From an uncultured Clostridia bacterium (GTDB lineage Bacteria; Bacillota; Clostridia; Christensenellales; Borkfalkiaceae), in contig CAKNLK010000006.1 in NCBI GenBank assembly GCA_930989535.1, positions 1-64,000 of the forward strand: DNA of 64,000 nucleotides, given 5' to 3'. Under the pieces are notes generated by a model, which was not told the DNA's origin, made no database searches, and saw only the letters and a program-made list of their open reading frames with translations. The number at the start of each line of letters is the position of its first letter. Positions within the stretch are counted from its first letter, which is position 1. This document shows positions 53,971 through 64,000 of the stretch, piece after piece. The position numbers and the translations under genes were made by a program.

Positions 53971-54519
53971 TTAGTAAAAGAATTTATAACAATTATAAAA
54001 CTTTTTGACTCTCCGCACGTATTTCCGCGTTTCGGCGAGCGGAATTTCCCGCAAAGATTTGCCGTCCTGCGAATAATCGGCATCTCGCAGCCATTGCCGA
54101 ACCGCGCCCTCCCCGGCGTTGTACGCCGCCAAAACTTCCGTTTGCCCTTCAAATTTTTCGGAAAGATACGCCAGATACCAAACGCCCATGCGGATATTGT
54201 CTTCCGGCGAGTCAATCGACAGGTTTTCTCCGATGTTTTCGGCTATGAACTGCGCCGTCGGCGGCATGAGCTGCATGAGTCCCCGCGCCCCCGCGGAACT
54301 GACGGCTTCCTCCCGGAAATTGCTTTCGGCGCGGATAACCGCAAAGGCAAGCTCCTCTTCCACGCCGTATTCTTCCGCATAGCACGACACCGCTTCGGTA
54401 TATCTCTTCGGAACATACGCCAGGTACAAAAACAGCACCGCCGCAATCAAGGAGAGCAAAAGCCCGATTGTTAAAATCAAAAGAATATTTTTACGATTTA
54501 CTGCCGCCGAGAATTTCAT
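53971..54519 (-). CDS. Membrane-anchored soluble lytic transglycosylase domain protein
   Basis: A 182-residue SLT-family enzyme with one N-terminal membrane helix (about 12-33). Catalytic glutamate in RAESNF (near residue 64), then ARGLMQLMP and AAYNAGEGAV. It cleaves peptidoglycan glycan strands outside the membrane, forming anhydro ends. The short form (one helix plus SLT) is common in Clostridia. It overlaps coaE by 29 bases and ends just upstream of the tRNA-Leu promoter. The order polA-coaE-slt is known in Clostridia. Confidence 0.9.
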   Translation of the reverse strand: MKFSAAVNRKNILLILTIGLLLSLIAAVLFLYLAYVPKRYTEAVSCYAEEYGVEEELAFAVIRAESNFREEAVSSAGARGLMQLMPPTAQFIAENIGENLSIDSPEDNIRMGVWYLAYLSEKFEGQTEVLAAYNAGEGAVRQWLRDADYSQDGKSLREIPLAETRKYVRRVKKFYNCYKFFY

Positions 54520-55090
54520 GAACTACCCGCACCACACCATCTTTCAGAGACGCAAAGTCTCCGTTATTATATAGTACAGTATGCCCGGTATTCGGATTTC
54601 TTTCGTAATCGTACTGATTTTTTATGCGGGCGGCGACTTCTTCCCTCGTCAATCCGTCCCGCCGCATAACCGAATCGATGCGCGCGGAAACATCGCGCAT
54701 CACGACGATTACATTATCAAAATCTTTGTCGGCGCCGCACTCGAACAGGAGCGGCACCTCCGCAAAGGCGGCCTCGCCCGCGCACTCCGCCATCTGCGCA
54801 AAGAGCTTTTGCATGATTGCCGGGTGCGTTATACCGTCCAGAAGCTGCAATTTGGCGGAATCGGAAAAAACCGCCGCCGCCAATTTTTTTCTGTCTACCC
54901 CCGTATCGCTCAGACAATCGGGAAAGTACTCCGCGACTTTTTTATAAACTTCCGAATCGCTGTAAATTCCCCGCGCGACGGTATCGGCGGAGAAAACGGG
55001 GTACCCCATCTCCGCAATGATTTTTGCTACCGTCGATTTGCCGCTCCCGATGCCGCCCGTTATCGCAACGAATCGTTTATTTCGCTTCAT
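54491..55090 (-). CDS. coaE: Dephospho-CoA kinase
   Basis: A 199-residue P-loop kinase. ATP-binding GGIGSGKST (residues 12-20), the DADxVAR-like SADTVARGIY block and LLFECGADKDFD. It makes CoA from dephospho-CoA, the last step of CoA synthesis. It overlaps polA by 14 bases and slt by 29 bases, so the three are one transcription and translation unit. The length is normal. The start codon lies inside the polA 3' end, as in many Firmicutes. Confidence 0.94.
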   Translation of the reverse strand: MKRNKRFVAITGGIGSGKSTVAKIIAEMGYPVFSADTVARGIYSDSEVYKKVAEYFPDCLSDTGVDRKKLAAAVFSDSAKLQLLDGITHPAIMQKLFAQMAECAGEAAFAEVPLLFECGADKDFDNVIVVMRDVSARIDSVMRRDGLTREEVAARIKNQYDYERNPNTGHTVLYNNGDFASLKDGVVRVVHEILGGSKS

Positions 55091-57638
55091 ACCAATTTTT
55101 ACCTCGGCGGACTTCCGCCACCAGCGGGACTTTCAGCTGCACGGCGTTTTCCATCTCGTATTGCAGCAATTCGCTCACCCTGTCCGCCTCGCTTTCGTAG
55201 GCGTCGATAACGAGCTCGTCGTGCACTTGCAGAATCAATTCGGAGCGCAGCCCCTCCCGCTTCAAGCGCTCGTAGACGCGCAGCATCGCAATTTTTATGA
55301 TGTCCGCACTGCTGCCCTGCAGCGGCATATTCATCGCCGCGCGCTCGCCGAAGGAGCGTATATTGTAATTGGACGATTTAATTTCGTTGATTACGCGCTT
55401 CCTGCCGAGCAAAGTCGTCACATAGCCGTTTTGCCGCGCAAATTCGACGTTCGAATCCATGTATTTTTTTACGTCGGAATACGTCTCAAAATATTTTTTG
55501 ATGTATTCACCCGCCTGCTTCGCCGAAATGTTCAGATTGCTCGCCAAACCAAAATCGCTGATACCGTAAATGATGCCGAAGTTGACCGCCTTTGCCGCGC
55601 GGCGCTGCGCGTCGCTCACATCGCCGATGGGCACGGAAAAGACCTGCGATGCCGTCAAGGCATGGATATCCTGCCCCTCTTTATACGCCTCTATGAGCTC
55701 TTTGCAGCCGGAGAAATGCGCCAACAGCCGCAATTCGATTTGCGAGTAATCCGCATCGATTAACACCCTGTCGGGCGCGCGGGCGATAAACAGCTTGCGT
55801 AATTCGCGCCCGTCGTTGTCGCGAATCGGGATATTCTGCAGGTTCGGGTTCGCGCTCGACAGCCGCCCCGTCGTCGTCTGCACTTGGTTGAAACTCGTAT
55901 GCACGAGCCCCGTCTTCGAATCAATCAGCGGTTTAAAGCCGTCGATATAGGTGGAGAGCAATTTTTGATAATGCCTGCATCTGAGCACGTCGCGCACGAT
56001 TTTGTAGTCGCCCGCCAATTTTTCGAGGATATCCGCACTCGTGGAATACGCGCCTCGCTTCCCCTTGCGCGGGGCGGGCAGGTGCAGCTTTTCGAACAGG
56101 ATATTGCCGAGCTGCATGGGCGAGTTGATATTGAACTCCTCCCCCGCCGCGGCATAAATATCCGCGGTCGCCTGCGCAATCTCCTCCTTATATCTTTTTT
56201 CAAACAGCACGGAAGCGTCGCAATCAATCATAACCCCGCTCTCTTCCATGCTGCACAGTACGTCCGTCAAGGGCAGCTCGACGTCTCTGTACAGCGATTC
56301 CATTTTCTCCTCTTCGAGCTTCTCTTTCAAAATGGAATACAGCCGCTCGACGCCGTAGGCGGGCGCGTTTTCGTCCAGCCCGTAGCTCTGCAGCGTGAGC
56401 GCCAGATTGTCGTCCTTGCCCGTATAATCGATTAAATATTTCATGAGGGAAACGTCTTCGGCGGAACACTTCAATTCTCCGCCGAACGAGTGCAGCGCTT
56501 TGCAGATTTCCTTTTTGCCGTACAGAAGGGCCGTTGCTTCCGAATCGCCGAGCAGGCGGACGAGTATTTTTTCGATTTCAATCCCGTGCAAGCCGTCGTC
56601 CAACAGCGTTTCGCGCTCCCGAAGGATATACTCCGTCCCGTCCGCATAGAGATGGTACGCATTTTTCCACTTTACGAGCGCAAAGCGGCGAATACCCGCT
56701 GCCGTTTCGGAAAAGCTGTCCGCATCGGATACGTAACGGACGGTAATTTGGGTTTGCTCTATCTCCTTCCGTGCCTCTGTTTCCGCCTCGAAGATATCCA
56801 TCTTTAAAAACGAGGTAAATTCCAACTGCAAAAATTGCGTGCGCACGTCCTGCGAAAAAGGCATCTGTATCGCGCAATCGTCGAGGTCGACGGAAACATC
56901 CACATTGCGGTCAATCGTCGCGAGCTCGCGCGAAAGATACGCCGCGTCCCTGTCTCGCTCCAATTTGTTCCGCACGGACGGCTGTATCGACTCTAAATTA
57001 GCGTAGACGTTATCCAGGGTGCCGTACTGCGTTATCAGGGAAAGCGCCGTCTTTTCCCCGATTCCCGCTACGCCGGGGATATTGTCCGAGCTGTCGCCCA
57101 TGAGCGCTTTCATGTCAATCACCTGCTCTGGCGTATAGCCTACGATTGCCTGAAAATTGTCTTTATTCAGTTTCAGCAAGTCGCTCACGCCCGTCTTGGT
57201 GAGATATACGTCCGTACATTCGTCAATCAGCTGGTAGGAATCGCGATCACCCGTAATCACGATGCTTTTGACGTCATCGAACTTATGGGAGAGCGTACCG
57301 ATTAAATCGTCCGCTTCATACCCCGCCTTTTCGCACATGGCGATGCGCATCGACTGCAGCAGGTTCTTCAGCGTTCCCAACTGAACCGCCAAATCGTCGG
57401 GCATCGGCTTGCGCGTCGCCTTATACCCCTCGTACATCTTGTGCCGGAAGGTCGGCCCCTTTAAATCGAAGGTGACAATGAGGCGGTCGGGCTTTATGTC
57501 GCCGATTATTTTCAGGAGCAGTTTCGTAAAGCCGAACACAGCGTTGGTCGGCATACCGCTTTTGGTCGTCAGATGTTTCGTCGCGTAAAAGGCACGGTTC
57601 AGCAGGCTGTTCCCGTCTATCAATACAAGATTGAGCAT
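55077..57638 (-). CDS. polA: DNA polymerase I (no active proofreading domain)
   Basis: An 853-residue family A polymerase. The 5'-3' exonuclease domain (1-290) has LIDGNSLLNRAFYA, TGDRDSYQLI and ALMGDSSDNIPGV; the polymerase domain has DADYSQIELRLLAHFSG, RRAAKAVNFGIIYG and QVHDELVI. The middle domain (about 300-440) lacks the DxE and other acid residues needed for 3'-5' exonuclease, as in Bacillus Pol I. It fills gaps and removes primers. The start at 57638 gives the standard MLNLVLIDG terminus, with GAGGG upstream; the open frame to 57746 runs into the promoter. Confidence 0.96.
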   Translation of the reverse strand: MLNLVLIDGNSLLNRAFYATKHLTTKSGMPTNAVFGFTKLLLKIIGDIKPDRLIVTFDLKGPTFRHKMYEGYKATRKPMPDDLAVQLGTLKNLLQSMRIAMCEKAGYEADDLIGTLSHKFDDVKSIVITGDRDSYQLIDECTDVYLTKTGVSDLLKLNKDNFQAIVGYTPEQVIDMKALMGDSSDNIPGVAGIGEKTALSLITQYGTLDNVYANLESIQPSVRNKLERDRDAAYLSRELATIDRNVDVSVDLDDCAIQMPFSQDVRTQFLQLEFTSFLKMDIFEAETEARKEIEQTQITVRYVSDADSFSETAAGIRRFALVKWKNAYHLYADGTEYILRERETLLDDGLHGIEIEKILVRLLGDSEATALLYGKKEICKALHSFGGELKCSAEDVSLMKYLIDYTGKDDNLALTLQSYGLDENAPAYGVERLYSILKEKLEEEKMESLYRDVELPLTDVLCSMEESGVMIDCDASVLFEKRYKEEIAQATADIYAAAGEEFNINSPMQLGNILFEKLHLPAPRKGKRGAYSTSADILEKLAGDYKIVRDVLRCRHYQKLLSTYIDGFKPLIDSKTGLVHTSFNQVQTTTGRLSSANPNLQNIPIRDNDGRELRKLFIARAPDRVLIDADYSQIELRLLAHFSGCKELIEAYKEGQDIHALTASQVFSVPIGDVSDAQRRAAKAVNFGIIYGISDFGLASNLNISAKQAGEYIKKYFETYSDVKKYMDSNVEFARQNGYVTTLLGRKRVINEIKSSNYNIRSFGERAAMNMPLQGSSADIIKIAMLRVYERLKREGLRSELILQVHDELVIDAYESEADRVSELLQYEMENAVQLKVPLVAEVRRGKNWYEAK

Positions 57639-57680
57639 ACGATGATTCCCTCTCGTCTCATTATTTTCAAATTTTTCATT

Positions 57681-57709
57681 ATTATAACAGATGAACACGC
57701 TTTTTGCAA
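57681..57709 (-). promoter_or_regulatory. polA operon promoter
   Basis: On the minus strand, TTGCAA (57709-57704), a 17-base spacer and TATAAT (57686-57681). Confidence 0.7.
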
Positions 57710-57737
57710 CACCTGAAAGTTCCGCAAGGCAAAGAAA

Positions 57738-57765
57738 AATCCGCAAGCAAGGATTGCCGCGGATT
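57738..57765 (-). terminator. Terminator after the DUF4870-like gene
   Basis: On the minus strand, AATCCGC (57765-57759) pairs with GCGGATT (57744-57738), followed by TTTCTTT. It separates this gene from the polA promoter. Confidence 0.65.
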
Positions 57766-57776
57766 CTTCCGTCGCG

Positions 57777-58247
57777 TTACTTCAAAATTCTGATTTTTCC
57801 GAGGACGGGAAGTTCAAACTTTTCCTCGCGCACCACGCCGAGTATCGCAAAGATGCAGGCAATCAGCATCAGCAGGCCGAATACGCCGCACAGAATACTG
57901 AACACGATGCCTACCGCAGGAATCATGGTCAGTATGCCGAAAAGCACTTCGCCGATAATGACGGTAAGCAGAACGACCAGCGACTGATTCGCGTGAAATT
58001 TTGCAAACTCATCGTTCGGATACACGATTAACGGCAAAAAGAACAATATGCCGAAAACATAGGCGAGAGCACAGATAATCTTTTTCTGCGTGCGTTCGTC
58101 AACGGAACTCTGCGCGGCCTCCTTTTTGCTTTCGCTTTGTTCCGCCTTTTGTTCTTGCTTCGGCTCCTGTTTCTGTTCTGCCGAGCCGGCTTCCGCCTGT
58201 TCGGGTTCGGTTTGAGCGAGCTGTTCCTCTTTCTTGTCTTCTTCCAT
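57777..58247 (-). CDS. DUF4870/Tic20-like membrane protein
   Basis: A 156-residue protein. The first 55 residues are low-complexity, made of Glu, Gln, Lys and Ala; then come three to four membrane helices (about 58-80, 90-115, 120-145). The segment YPNDEFAKFHANQSLVV is typical of DUF4870/Tic20-like proteins. Function unknown; relatives occur beside many unrelated genes. The ATG at 58247 is chosen because GAGGTG is 6 bases upstream; the GTG at 58256 lies in that binding site. Single gene between lgt and polA. Confidence 0.75.
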   Translation of the reverse strand: MEEDKKEEQLAQTEPEQAEAGSAEQKQEPKQEQKAEQSESKKEAAQSSVDERTQKKIICALAYVFGILFFLPLIVYPNDEFAKFHANQSLVVLLTVIIGEVLFGILTMIPAVGIVFSILCGVFGLLMLIACIFAILGVVREEKFELPVLGKIRILK

Positions 58248-58289
58248 CTCAATCACCTCGATTTATAATATGCTTCGGAAGGAAAAAAA

Positions 58290-59198
58290 TTATTTTTCCT
58301 CCGCATCGCTCTTTGAAATCGGCAACTCCGTTCCGCCGCTCTCTTCGGCTTTTGAATTCCCCGATTTTCCGACGGGAATAGGCGGAGCAAAAAACTCCTT
58401 GCCCTTTTTCCGGACTATTATATAATATGCAGCGATAAGCGCGCAGCCGATCAAAACCAAAACGACGGCAGTTAATTGCGAAGGTGTAAGAAAGGATAAA
58501 AATGTCTGGCCGCGATCATCGTCGCGCAGATATTCAAGCAGAAAGCGCCACACACCGTAGCCAATCAGATAGACGGGCAGGCAAAACCCTTTGCCATTCC
58601 AATTCCGCCAGATTAAAAAAGCCGCCAGTGCAAACAAGAAAATGGCTTCAAACAGCTGCGTGGGAACGACCTTGACAAAGACGTGGTCGAGCGCACCGAT
58701 ATCCATCGGGATACCGTACCACGCGTCCGTCTGCATGCCGTAGCAGCAACCGCCGCACAGGCAGCCGATGCGGCCGAACCCGTGCGCGAGCGGCACGCAC
58801 GCCGCCGCGATATTGATAAAGGAAGGAAACCAGCGCAGGTGCTCGTTGTCTTGTTTTTTGAAGAGCAGATATCCGCCGACAAAGTAAATCAAGAGCATGC
58901 AGACCGCGCCGCCGATAAAGCCGCCATAGAATGTCGCGCCCGTATTTTTATCGATGATAAAGGCGCCGCGCTCCGCGATGTCGTAGATTGCCTGAAAGAG
59001 AACGGCGAAAAAGTATCCGACGATAAAGGATACGACCGCCCCGATTAAGATGAGGTTCTGCAATTTGGCGGGGAGATTGCGCCTGTCCGCCAAAATGCGG
59101 AACAGCACAATCGCCGCGATAACCCCGACGACAATAAAAACTTCGTACAGACTGATGCCGCTGCCGTCTGGAAATGTAATTAGTGGATACGGATACAT
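58290..59198 (-). CDS. lgt: Prolipoprotein diacylglyceryl transferase
   Basis: A 302-residue polytopic enzyme with about seven membrane helices. The signature segment HGFGRIGCLCGGCCYG contains the essential arginine and replaces the common GRxGNFxNGE form with the cysteine-rich variant seen in many Clostridia. It transfers diacylglyceryl from phosphatidylglycerol to the lipobox cysteine of exported lipoproteins, so the BspA protein and the HtrA-like lipoprotein in this window are likely clients. It begins 15 bases after the ABC-F stop and is probably co-transcribed with it. Confidence 0.9.
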   Translation of the reverse strand: MYPYPLITFPDGSGISLYEVFIVVGVIAAIVLFRILADRRNLPAKLQNLILIGAVVSFIVGYFFAVLFQAIYDIAERGAFIIDKNTGATFYGGFIGGAVCMLLIYFVGGYLLFKKQDNEHLRWFPSFINIAAACVPLAHGFGRIGCLCGGCCYGMQTDAWYGIPMDIGALDHVFVKVVPTQLFEAIFLFALAAFLIWRNWNGKGFCLPVYLIGYGVWRFLLEYLRDDDRGQTFLSFLTPSQLTAVVLVLIGCALIAAYYIIVRKKGKEFFAPPIPVGKSGNSKAEESGGTELPISKSDAEEK

Positions 59199-59213
59199 TG
59201 TTTCCTCTTATAG

Positions 59214-60849
<1,636 letters not shown>

Positions 60850-60860
60850 ATCTTTTGATA

Positions 60861-60899
60861 CAAAAATCTCGGAACCGCGAAAACGGTTCCGAGATTTTT
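60861..60899 (-). terminator. Terminator after the ribbon-helix-helix gene
   Basis: AAAAATCTCGGAACCG pairs with CGGTTCCGAGATTTTT; the stem spans 60861-60899 with a CGAAAA loop. It overlaps the stop codon of the minus-strand gene. Confidence 0.85.
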
Positions 60900-61074
60900 A
60901 ATCTTTTCGCTTGCCTCGCTTCCTTGCTTCCACGCATTCATGCAGCAAATATTCGATTTGCCCGTTGATAGAGCGAAATTCTTCCTCCGCCCAAGCCGCC
61001 AATTCTCCGTACAGACGCGCAGAGATACGGAGCGGCACCTGCTTTTTCGAGTCTTTATCCGGCATGCTGTTCAT
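60898..61074 (-). CDS. Arc-type ribbon-helix-helix protein (58 residues)
   Basis: A short gene encoding a likely DNA-binding protein. The strand KKQVPLRIS, followed by helix LYGELAAWAEEEFRS and helix INGQIEYLLHECVEARKR, fits the Arc/MetJ fold. It starts 3 bases after the stop of the SPFH gene and has no strong ribosome-binding site of its own, so it is probably translated with it. No antitoxin partner toxin is next to it. Small Arc-like proteins downstream of SPFH proteins are known in Clostridia. A terminator covers its stop codon. Confidence 0.82.
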   Translation of the reverse strand: MNSMPDKDSKKQVPLRISARLYGELAAWAEEEFRSINGQIEYLLHECVEARKRGKRKD

Positions 61075-61077
61075 ACA

Positions 61078-62007
61078 TCAATACAGAGAGCCGCTGTTGA
61101 CGATTGGCTGCGCGTCCTTGTTGCCGCAGAGAACGACGAGCAGATTGGATACCATCGCCGCCTTGCGCTCCTCGTCCAATTGGACTACGTCGTTTTCGCT
61201 GAGTTTTTTGAGCGCCATCTCCACCATACTGACCGCTCCGTCCACGATTTTCTGGCGGGCGGCAATGATGGCCGACGCCTGCTGCCGCTGGAGCATCGCC
61301 GCGGCGATTTCGGGAGCATAAGCGAGGTGCGCAATGCGGGCCTCCGAAATTTCAATGCCGGCGATATCCACCCTGCCCTGTATTTCCTTGCGCAAAATTT
61401 CCGCAATCTCCACCGAAGAGCCGCGCAGAGACTTTTCGTCCCCGTTTTCGGAAACGTCGTACGGATACTGCCGAGCGACCTGACGAATCGCCGCGTCGCA
61501 CTGCGTGGATATGTAAGAGACGTAATTGTCGACGTCAAAGACCGCGCGGGCAGTGTTGACGACTTTCCAGATGACGACGACGCCGATTTCAATCGGGTTG
61601 CCCTCCTCGTCGTTGACCTTCTGCTTTTCATTGTTTAAGGTCATCGCCTTGAGGGAAATTTTCCGCCCCGTACCAGCGACCAAACCCGATGCGGGATTGA
61701 ACGCCGAGCAGAAAGGATTAACCCAAAAGAAGCCTTCCCTCTTAATCGTGCCGTGGTACTTGCCGAACAGTGTGAGAACGAGCGCCTCGTTCGGATTGAC
61801 CGTCTTCAATCCGCCCAGCATAATCGCACCGACAATTATAAGAATAACGCCGGCGCACACCATAACAATTACAGCCGCCTCATTTACCTGCGAACTGAAC
61901 ACGCACAGCAATATGCCGGCAACAACCAGCAACAGGGAGACAAACAGCATCCCCCAGCCGCTCTTCGCGTGTAAAACCTTCTCTTCCGTTTGCTTGTTTT
62001 CCGCCAT
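61078..62007 (-). CDS. SPFH/Band 7 membrane protein
   Basis: A 309-residue protein: two N-terminal membrane helices (about 20-42, 44-68), the SPFH domain (about 75-240) with NPNEALVLTLFGKYHGTI and EISEARIAHLAYAPEIA, and a helical C terminus. SPFH proteins form oligomeric membrane scaffolds and affect nearby proteases and transport. The ATG at 62007 is supported by GGGAGGA; the listed upstream codons run into the promoter. The promoter TTGACA, 17 bases, TATGAT lies at 62069-62041. The Arc-like gene follows. Confidence 0.9.
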   Translation of the reverse strand: MAENKQTEEKVLHAKSGWGMLFVSLLLVVAGILLCVFSSQVNEAAVIVMVCAGVILIIVGAIMLGGLKTVNPNEALVLTLFGKYHGTIKREGFFWVNPFCSAFNPASGLVAGTGRKISLKAMTLNNEKQKVNDEEGNPIEIGVVVIWKVVNTARAVFDVDNYVSYISTQCDAAIRQVARQYPYDVSENGDEKSLRGSSVEIAEILRKEIQGRVDIAGIEISEARIAHLAYAPEIAAAMLQRQQASAIIAARQKIVDGAVSMVEMALKKLSENDVVQLDEERKAAMVSNLLVVLCGNKDAQPIVNSGSLY

Positions 62008-62040
62008 GATTGAATCCTCCCGAATCAATTTGATATCATA

Positions 62041-62069
62041 ATCATATCACATCGGGAGAATCCTGTCAA
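62041..62069 (-). promoter_or_regulatory. SPFH gene promoter
   Basis: On the minus strand, a perfect TTGACA (62069-62064), a 17-base spacer and TATGAT (62046-62041). Confidence 0.8.
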
Positions 62070-62095
62070 GCGCCGGAGGAAAAAACTTTGCAAAA

Positions 62096-64000
62096 TTATG
62101 ATTCTAACGCAATGGACGCGCCCGCCCCGGCTTCGGTTATGTGGACGTAGCCGGAAGTATTCCCCTGGTTGACCTCGCCGACAAATTGAACGGCAAAGGC
62201 CGCAGGAATCGCCCAACTGACGTTGTCGTACCCTTCGCCGCCGAAGCCGAGCGTGTTGATGCCGACGACCTTCCCGTTCGCGTCGAAGAGCGCCCCGCCG
62301 GAATTGCCGCTGTTAATCGGGCAGTCGGTCTGAATCATATTATATCCGTAGATGCTGTAATACGAGGTAAATTCGGGAATGGATACGACGCCCGCGGAGA
62401 CGGATACGCCGTAGCCCAAAGCATTCCCGAGCGCGGCAACGCGCGCCCCCGCTTTCGGAACCGCCGACTCGAGCACGCAGGCGCTTTCAAACCCGGCGGC
62501 GCGCGGCGCGGAACCCGCAGCCGTCTCGTGATAGACGGCGTTTTTAAATTTCAGAATCGCGAGGTCGCCCCGCTGGTGGTAGGCGATGATATCCATCGGC
62601 ATCACGACAAACCGCCCGTTCGCCGTGCCGCGTTCGAATACGCAATATACCGAATTTGCCAACTGTACCGATGAATTTGCCAATCCGCTCTCCGATTGGT
62701 TTTGCTCGGAGAGAGCGTTGATGACGTGCAGGTTTGTGAGGATATAACCGTCTTTATCGATTAGTAACCCGGAGCCTTCGGAGAGAATTTGGCTGGTTTC
62801 GACCTGCGAATAGGCAATCACCTTGACGGTGCGGTCGAGGTTGTTTTCCGCGATGTACTGCGGAGCAATTCCCTCGCTCGATTCTTCCCCCTGCTTGCGG
62901 AATACGATGTCGGCATTTTCGTTGATAACCAAATAGTCGGAGGATTCCTCCATCAACATCTGCGCGACGGAATCGCGCGCTTGATAAAACGGCAGCTCGT
63001 CCGCATTCACAATGCAGCTTTCGCGGACGGCGTTGTTCTGCTCGTATGAAACGGTAACACCCGCTTTCCCAAGCACTTCGTACACCGTTTCGGAAGGCGT
63101 AGCAAAGGTAATCCCGAAGGGCGCATTCTCCGAATAGACATAGGTATCGTTGACGCGCATATTGACCATTCCGATAACTTCGCCGTCCGCATTGAAGAGC
63201 GGCGCGCCCTCATTTCCGGCGTTCACGGGGACACCCGTCTGAATCAAGTAGTCGAAAGAATTATCGAAAAACGGCGTGACTCTCCCCGAATTTCCGAAAG
63301 CCGGCTGTTCATACATATAAAAAGCGGATTCATGCGTATTGAAAGGCTTTGTTACGATTCCCTCGTTCATAAGCCCCGGAAGAATGTCCTCTTCATGCGC
63401 GAGCGTCGCAATCGAGAAGCACTCCTCCCCGTAGACGAGCGCGTCCGAATCGCTGAAGACAACCGCGGACGGCAAGGATATTTCCGTTCCGGAAACGGAA
63501 TAGACGCCGCTCTGCACATTGTCGAGTTTGAGGAGCGCAATGTCGGAATTGGCCGCCCCCGCGATAAACCGCGAGTCAAGCATGTCCGCCTCCGCATATA
63601 AATTCAACCCCGCCATAGAAAGGGCGTCGTAACCCTGCAAACGCGCGGGGATATCCGTTCCGTCGTGCAGCGCGACATTGCAGTTCTGCACCATTGCGTT
63701 GTTTGAAACGCTCGCAAACAGCGACGACGAGGTAACGACGTAACCCGCCGAGGAATCGACGATAAAGCCGGATCCTGTTTGCGTTTGCCCGTCCGACAGG
63801 GAAACGGATACCGTGACGACCGAACGATAGGTCGCTTCGTAGGCTGCCGCAAGATTGGCGCCTTCCGCCTCGCTGTCCCCATAGTCTTTATCGATGACAT
63901 AATCGGAATTATTTCCGCTGAAATCAGGGCTGGCCGCCCCCTCATCCGTCCGAAAATCGCACGCAGCCGCGGCAAACACAAATGCGGCGGCCAATACACA
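62096..64000 (-). CDS. HtrA-like lipoprotein with two trypsin domains (5' end cut by window)
   Basis: About 632 residues are visible; the 5' end lies beyond 64000. The start of the visible part is a signal peptide with lipobox AAAC, so it is a secreted lipoprotein. Domain 1 (about 55-315) is a trypsin fold with the catalytic positions changed: His becomes S91 (VTSSSLF) and Ser becomes E262 (NAGNEGAPL), while D151 stays. Domain 2 (about 390-610) is complete, with H423 (TNLHV), D477 and S565 (NSGNSGGAL). No PDZ domain is present. It may degrade misfolded surface proteins; the first domain probably binds rather than cuts. Confidence 0.85.
   Translation of the reverse strand, partial: CVLAAAFVFAAAACDFRTDEGAASPDFSGNNSDYVIDKDYGDSEAEGANLAAAYEATYRSVVTVSVSLSDGQTQTGSGFIVDSSAGYVVTSSSLFASVSNNAMVQNCNVALHDGTDIPARLQGYDALSMAGLNLYAEADMLDSRFIAGAANSDIALLKLDNVQSGVYSVSGTEISLPSAVVFSDSDALVYGEECFSIATLAHEEDILPGLMNEGIVTKPFNTHESAFYMYEQPAFGNSGRVTPFFDNSFDYLIQTGVPVNAGNEGAPLFNADGEVIGMVNMRVNDTYVYSENAPFGITFATPSETVYEVLGKAGVTVSYEQNNAVRESCIVNADELPFYQARDSVAQMLMEESSDYLVINENADIVFRKQGEESSEGIAPQYIAENNLDRTVKVIAYSQVETSQILSEGSGLLIDKDGYILTNLHVINALSEQNQSESGLANSSVQLANSVYCVFERGTANGRFVVMPMDIIAYHQRGDLAILKFKNAVYHETAAGSAPRAAGFESACVLESAVPKAGARVAALGNALGYGVSVSAGVVSIPEFTSYYSIYGYNMIQTDCPINSGNSGGALFDANGKVVGINTLGFGGEGYDNVSWAIPAAFAVQFVGEVNQGNTSGYVHITEAGAGASIALES

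Noticed and set aside
60898..61074. Ribbon-helix-helix protein as an antitoxin
   Set aside because: No toxin-sized gene is adjacent; the upstream partner is an SPFH membrane protein and a terminator follows.

Overview
The window looks like a chromosomal core segment of an endospore-lineage Clostridia bacterium (Bacillota), probably one of the uncultured gut Christensenellales-like groups; that placement is inference. The evidence is strong Shine-Dalgarno sites, sigma-A promoters, an IspH-ribosomal S1 fusion, CIRCE-controlled groESL, yabP-yabQ-divIC and recN-spoIVB gene orders, a Spo0A gene, a sodium-pump decarboxylase operon and a giant BspA-type lipoprotein. About 60 genes are densely packed. 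There is one tRNA (Leu-GAG), and I saw no insertion sequence, CRISPR array or prophage.

Layout. 1-5.1 kb: operon for a biotin-dependent Na+-translocating decarboxylase (carboxyltransferase-like protein, OadG, biotin carrier, OadB, OadA). 5.2-12.2 kb: flavoprotein, chorismate mutase-CMP kinase fusion, PlsC, IspH-S1 fusion, HtpG. 12.2-17.6 kb: an Ntn-type amidohydrolase gene divergent from nadK-argR-recN, then spoIVB. 17.7-23.7 kb: nucleoside salvage (deoB, punA) running into a tight cell-wall/sporulation cluster (D,D-carboxypeptidase, DUF2953-like, ytfJ, second D,D-carboxypeptidase, rluB). 23.8-30.3 kb: a two-gene membrane/metallo-hydrolase unit, typA, then yabP-yabQ-divIC-ppx-M50 peptidase with overlapping genes. 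30.3-38.4 kb: a 51-codon zinc-ribbon gene on the minus strand, gyrB-gyrA, a DtxR-type repressor, a Xer-type recombinase and hflX. 38.4-45.2 kb (minus): scpB-scpA, site-2 protease, lysA, spo0A, dipeptidase, cyclophilin, dCMP deaminase. 45.3-47.5 kb: groES-groEL. 47.5-64 kb (minus): BspA surface lipoprotein, membrane protein, tRNA-Leu, lytic transglycosylase-coaE-polA, DUF4870-like protein, lgt, ABC-F ATPase, a ribbon-helix-helix protein with an SPFH protein, and a tandem trypsin-domain lipoprotein cut by the window edge.

Most noteworthy points. (1) Spo0A has an intact DNA-binding domain, but its receiver lacks the phospho-accepting aspartate and acidic pocket, and a perfect 0A box lies in its own upstream region. 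(2) Three proteins carry altered catalytic motifs: the Spo0A receiver, the first carboxyltransferase, and the first of two trypsin domains in the HtrA-like lipoprotein. (3) nadK and the site-2 protease gene have a consensus -10 exactly six bases before the ATG and no ribosome-binding site, and the recombinase gene has it eight bases before; this predicts leaderless mRNAs. (4) yabP has a near-perfect sigma-E promoter overlapping a hairpin that would mask its ribosome-binding site on read-through transcripts. (5) A chorismate mutase is fused to cytidylate kinase.
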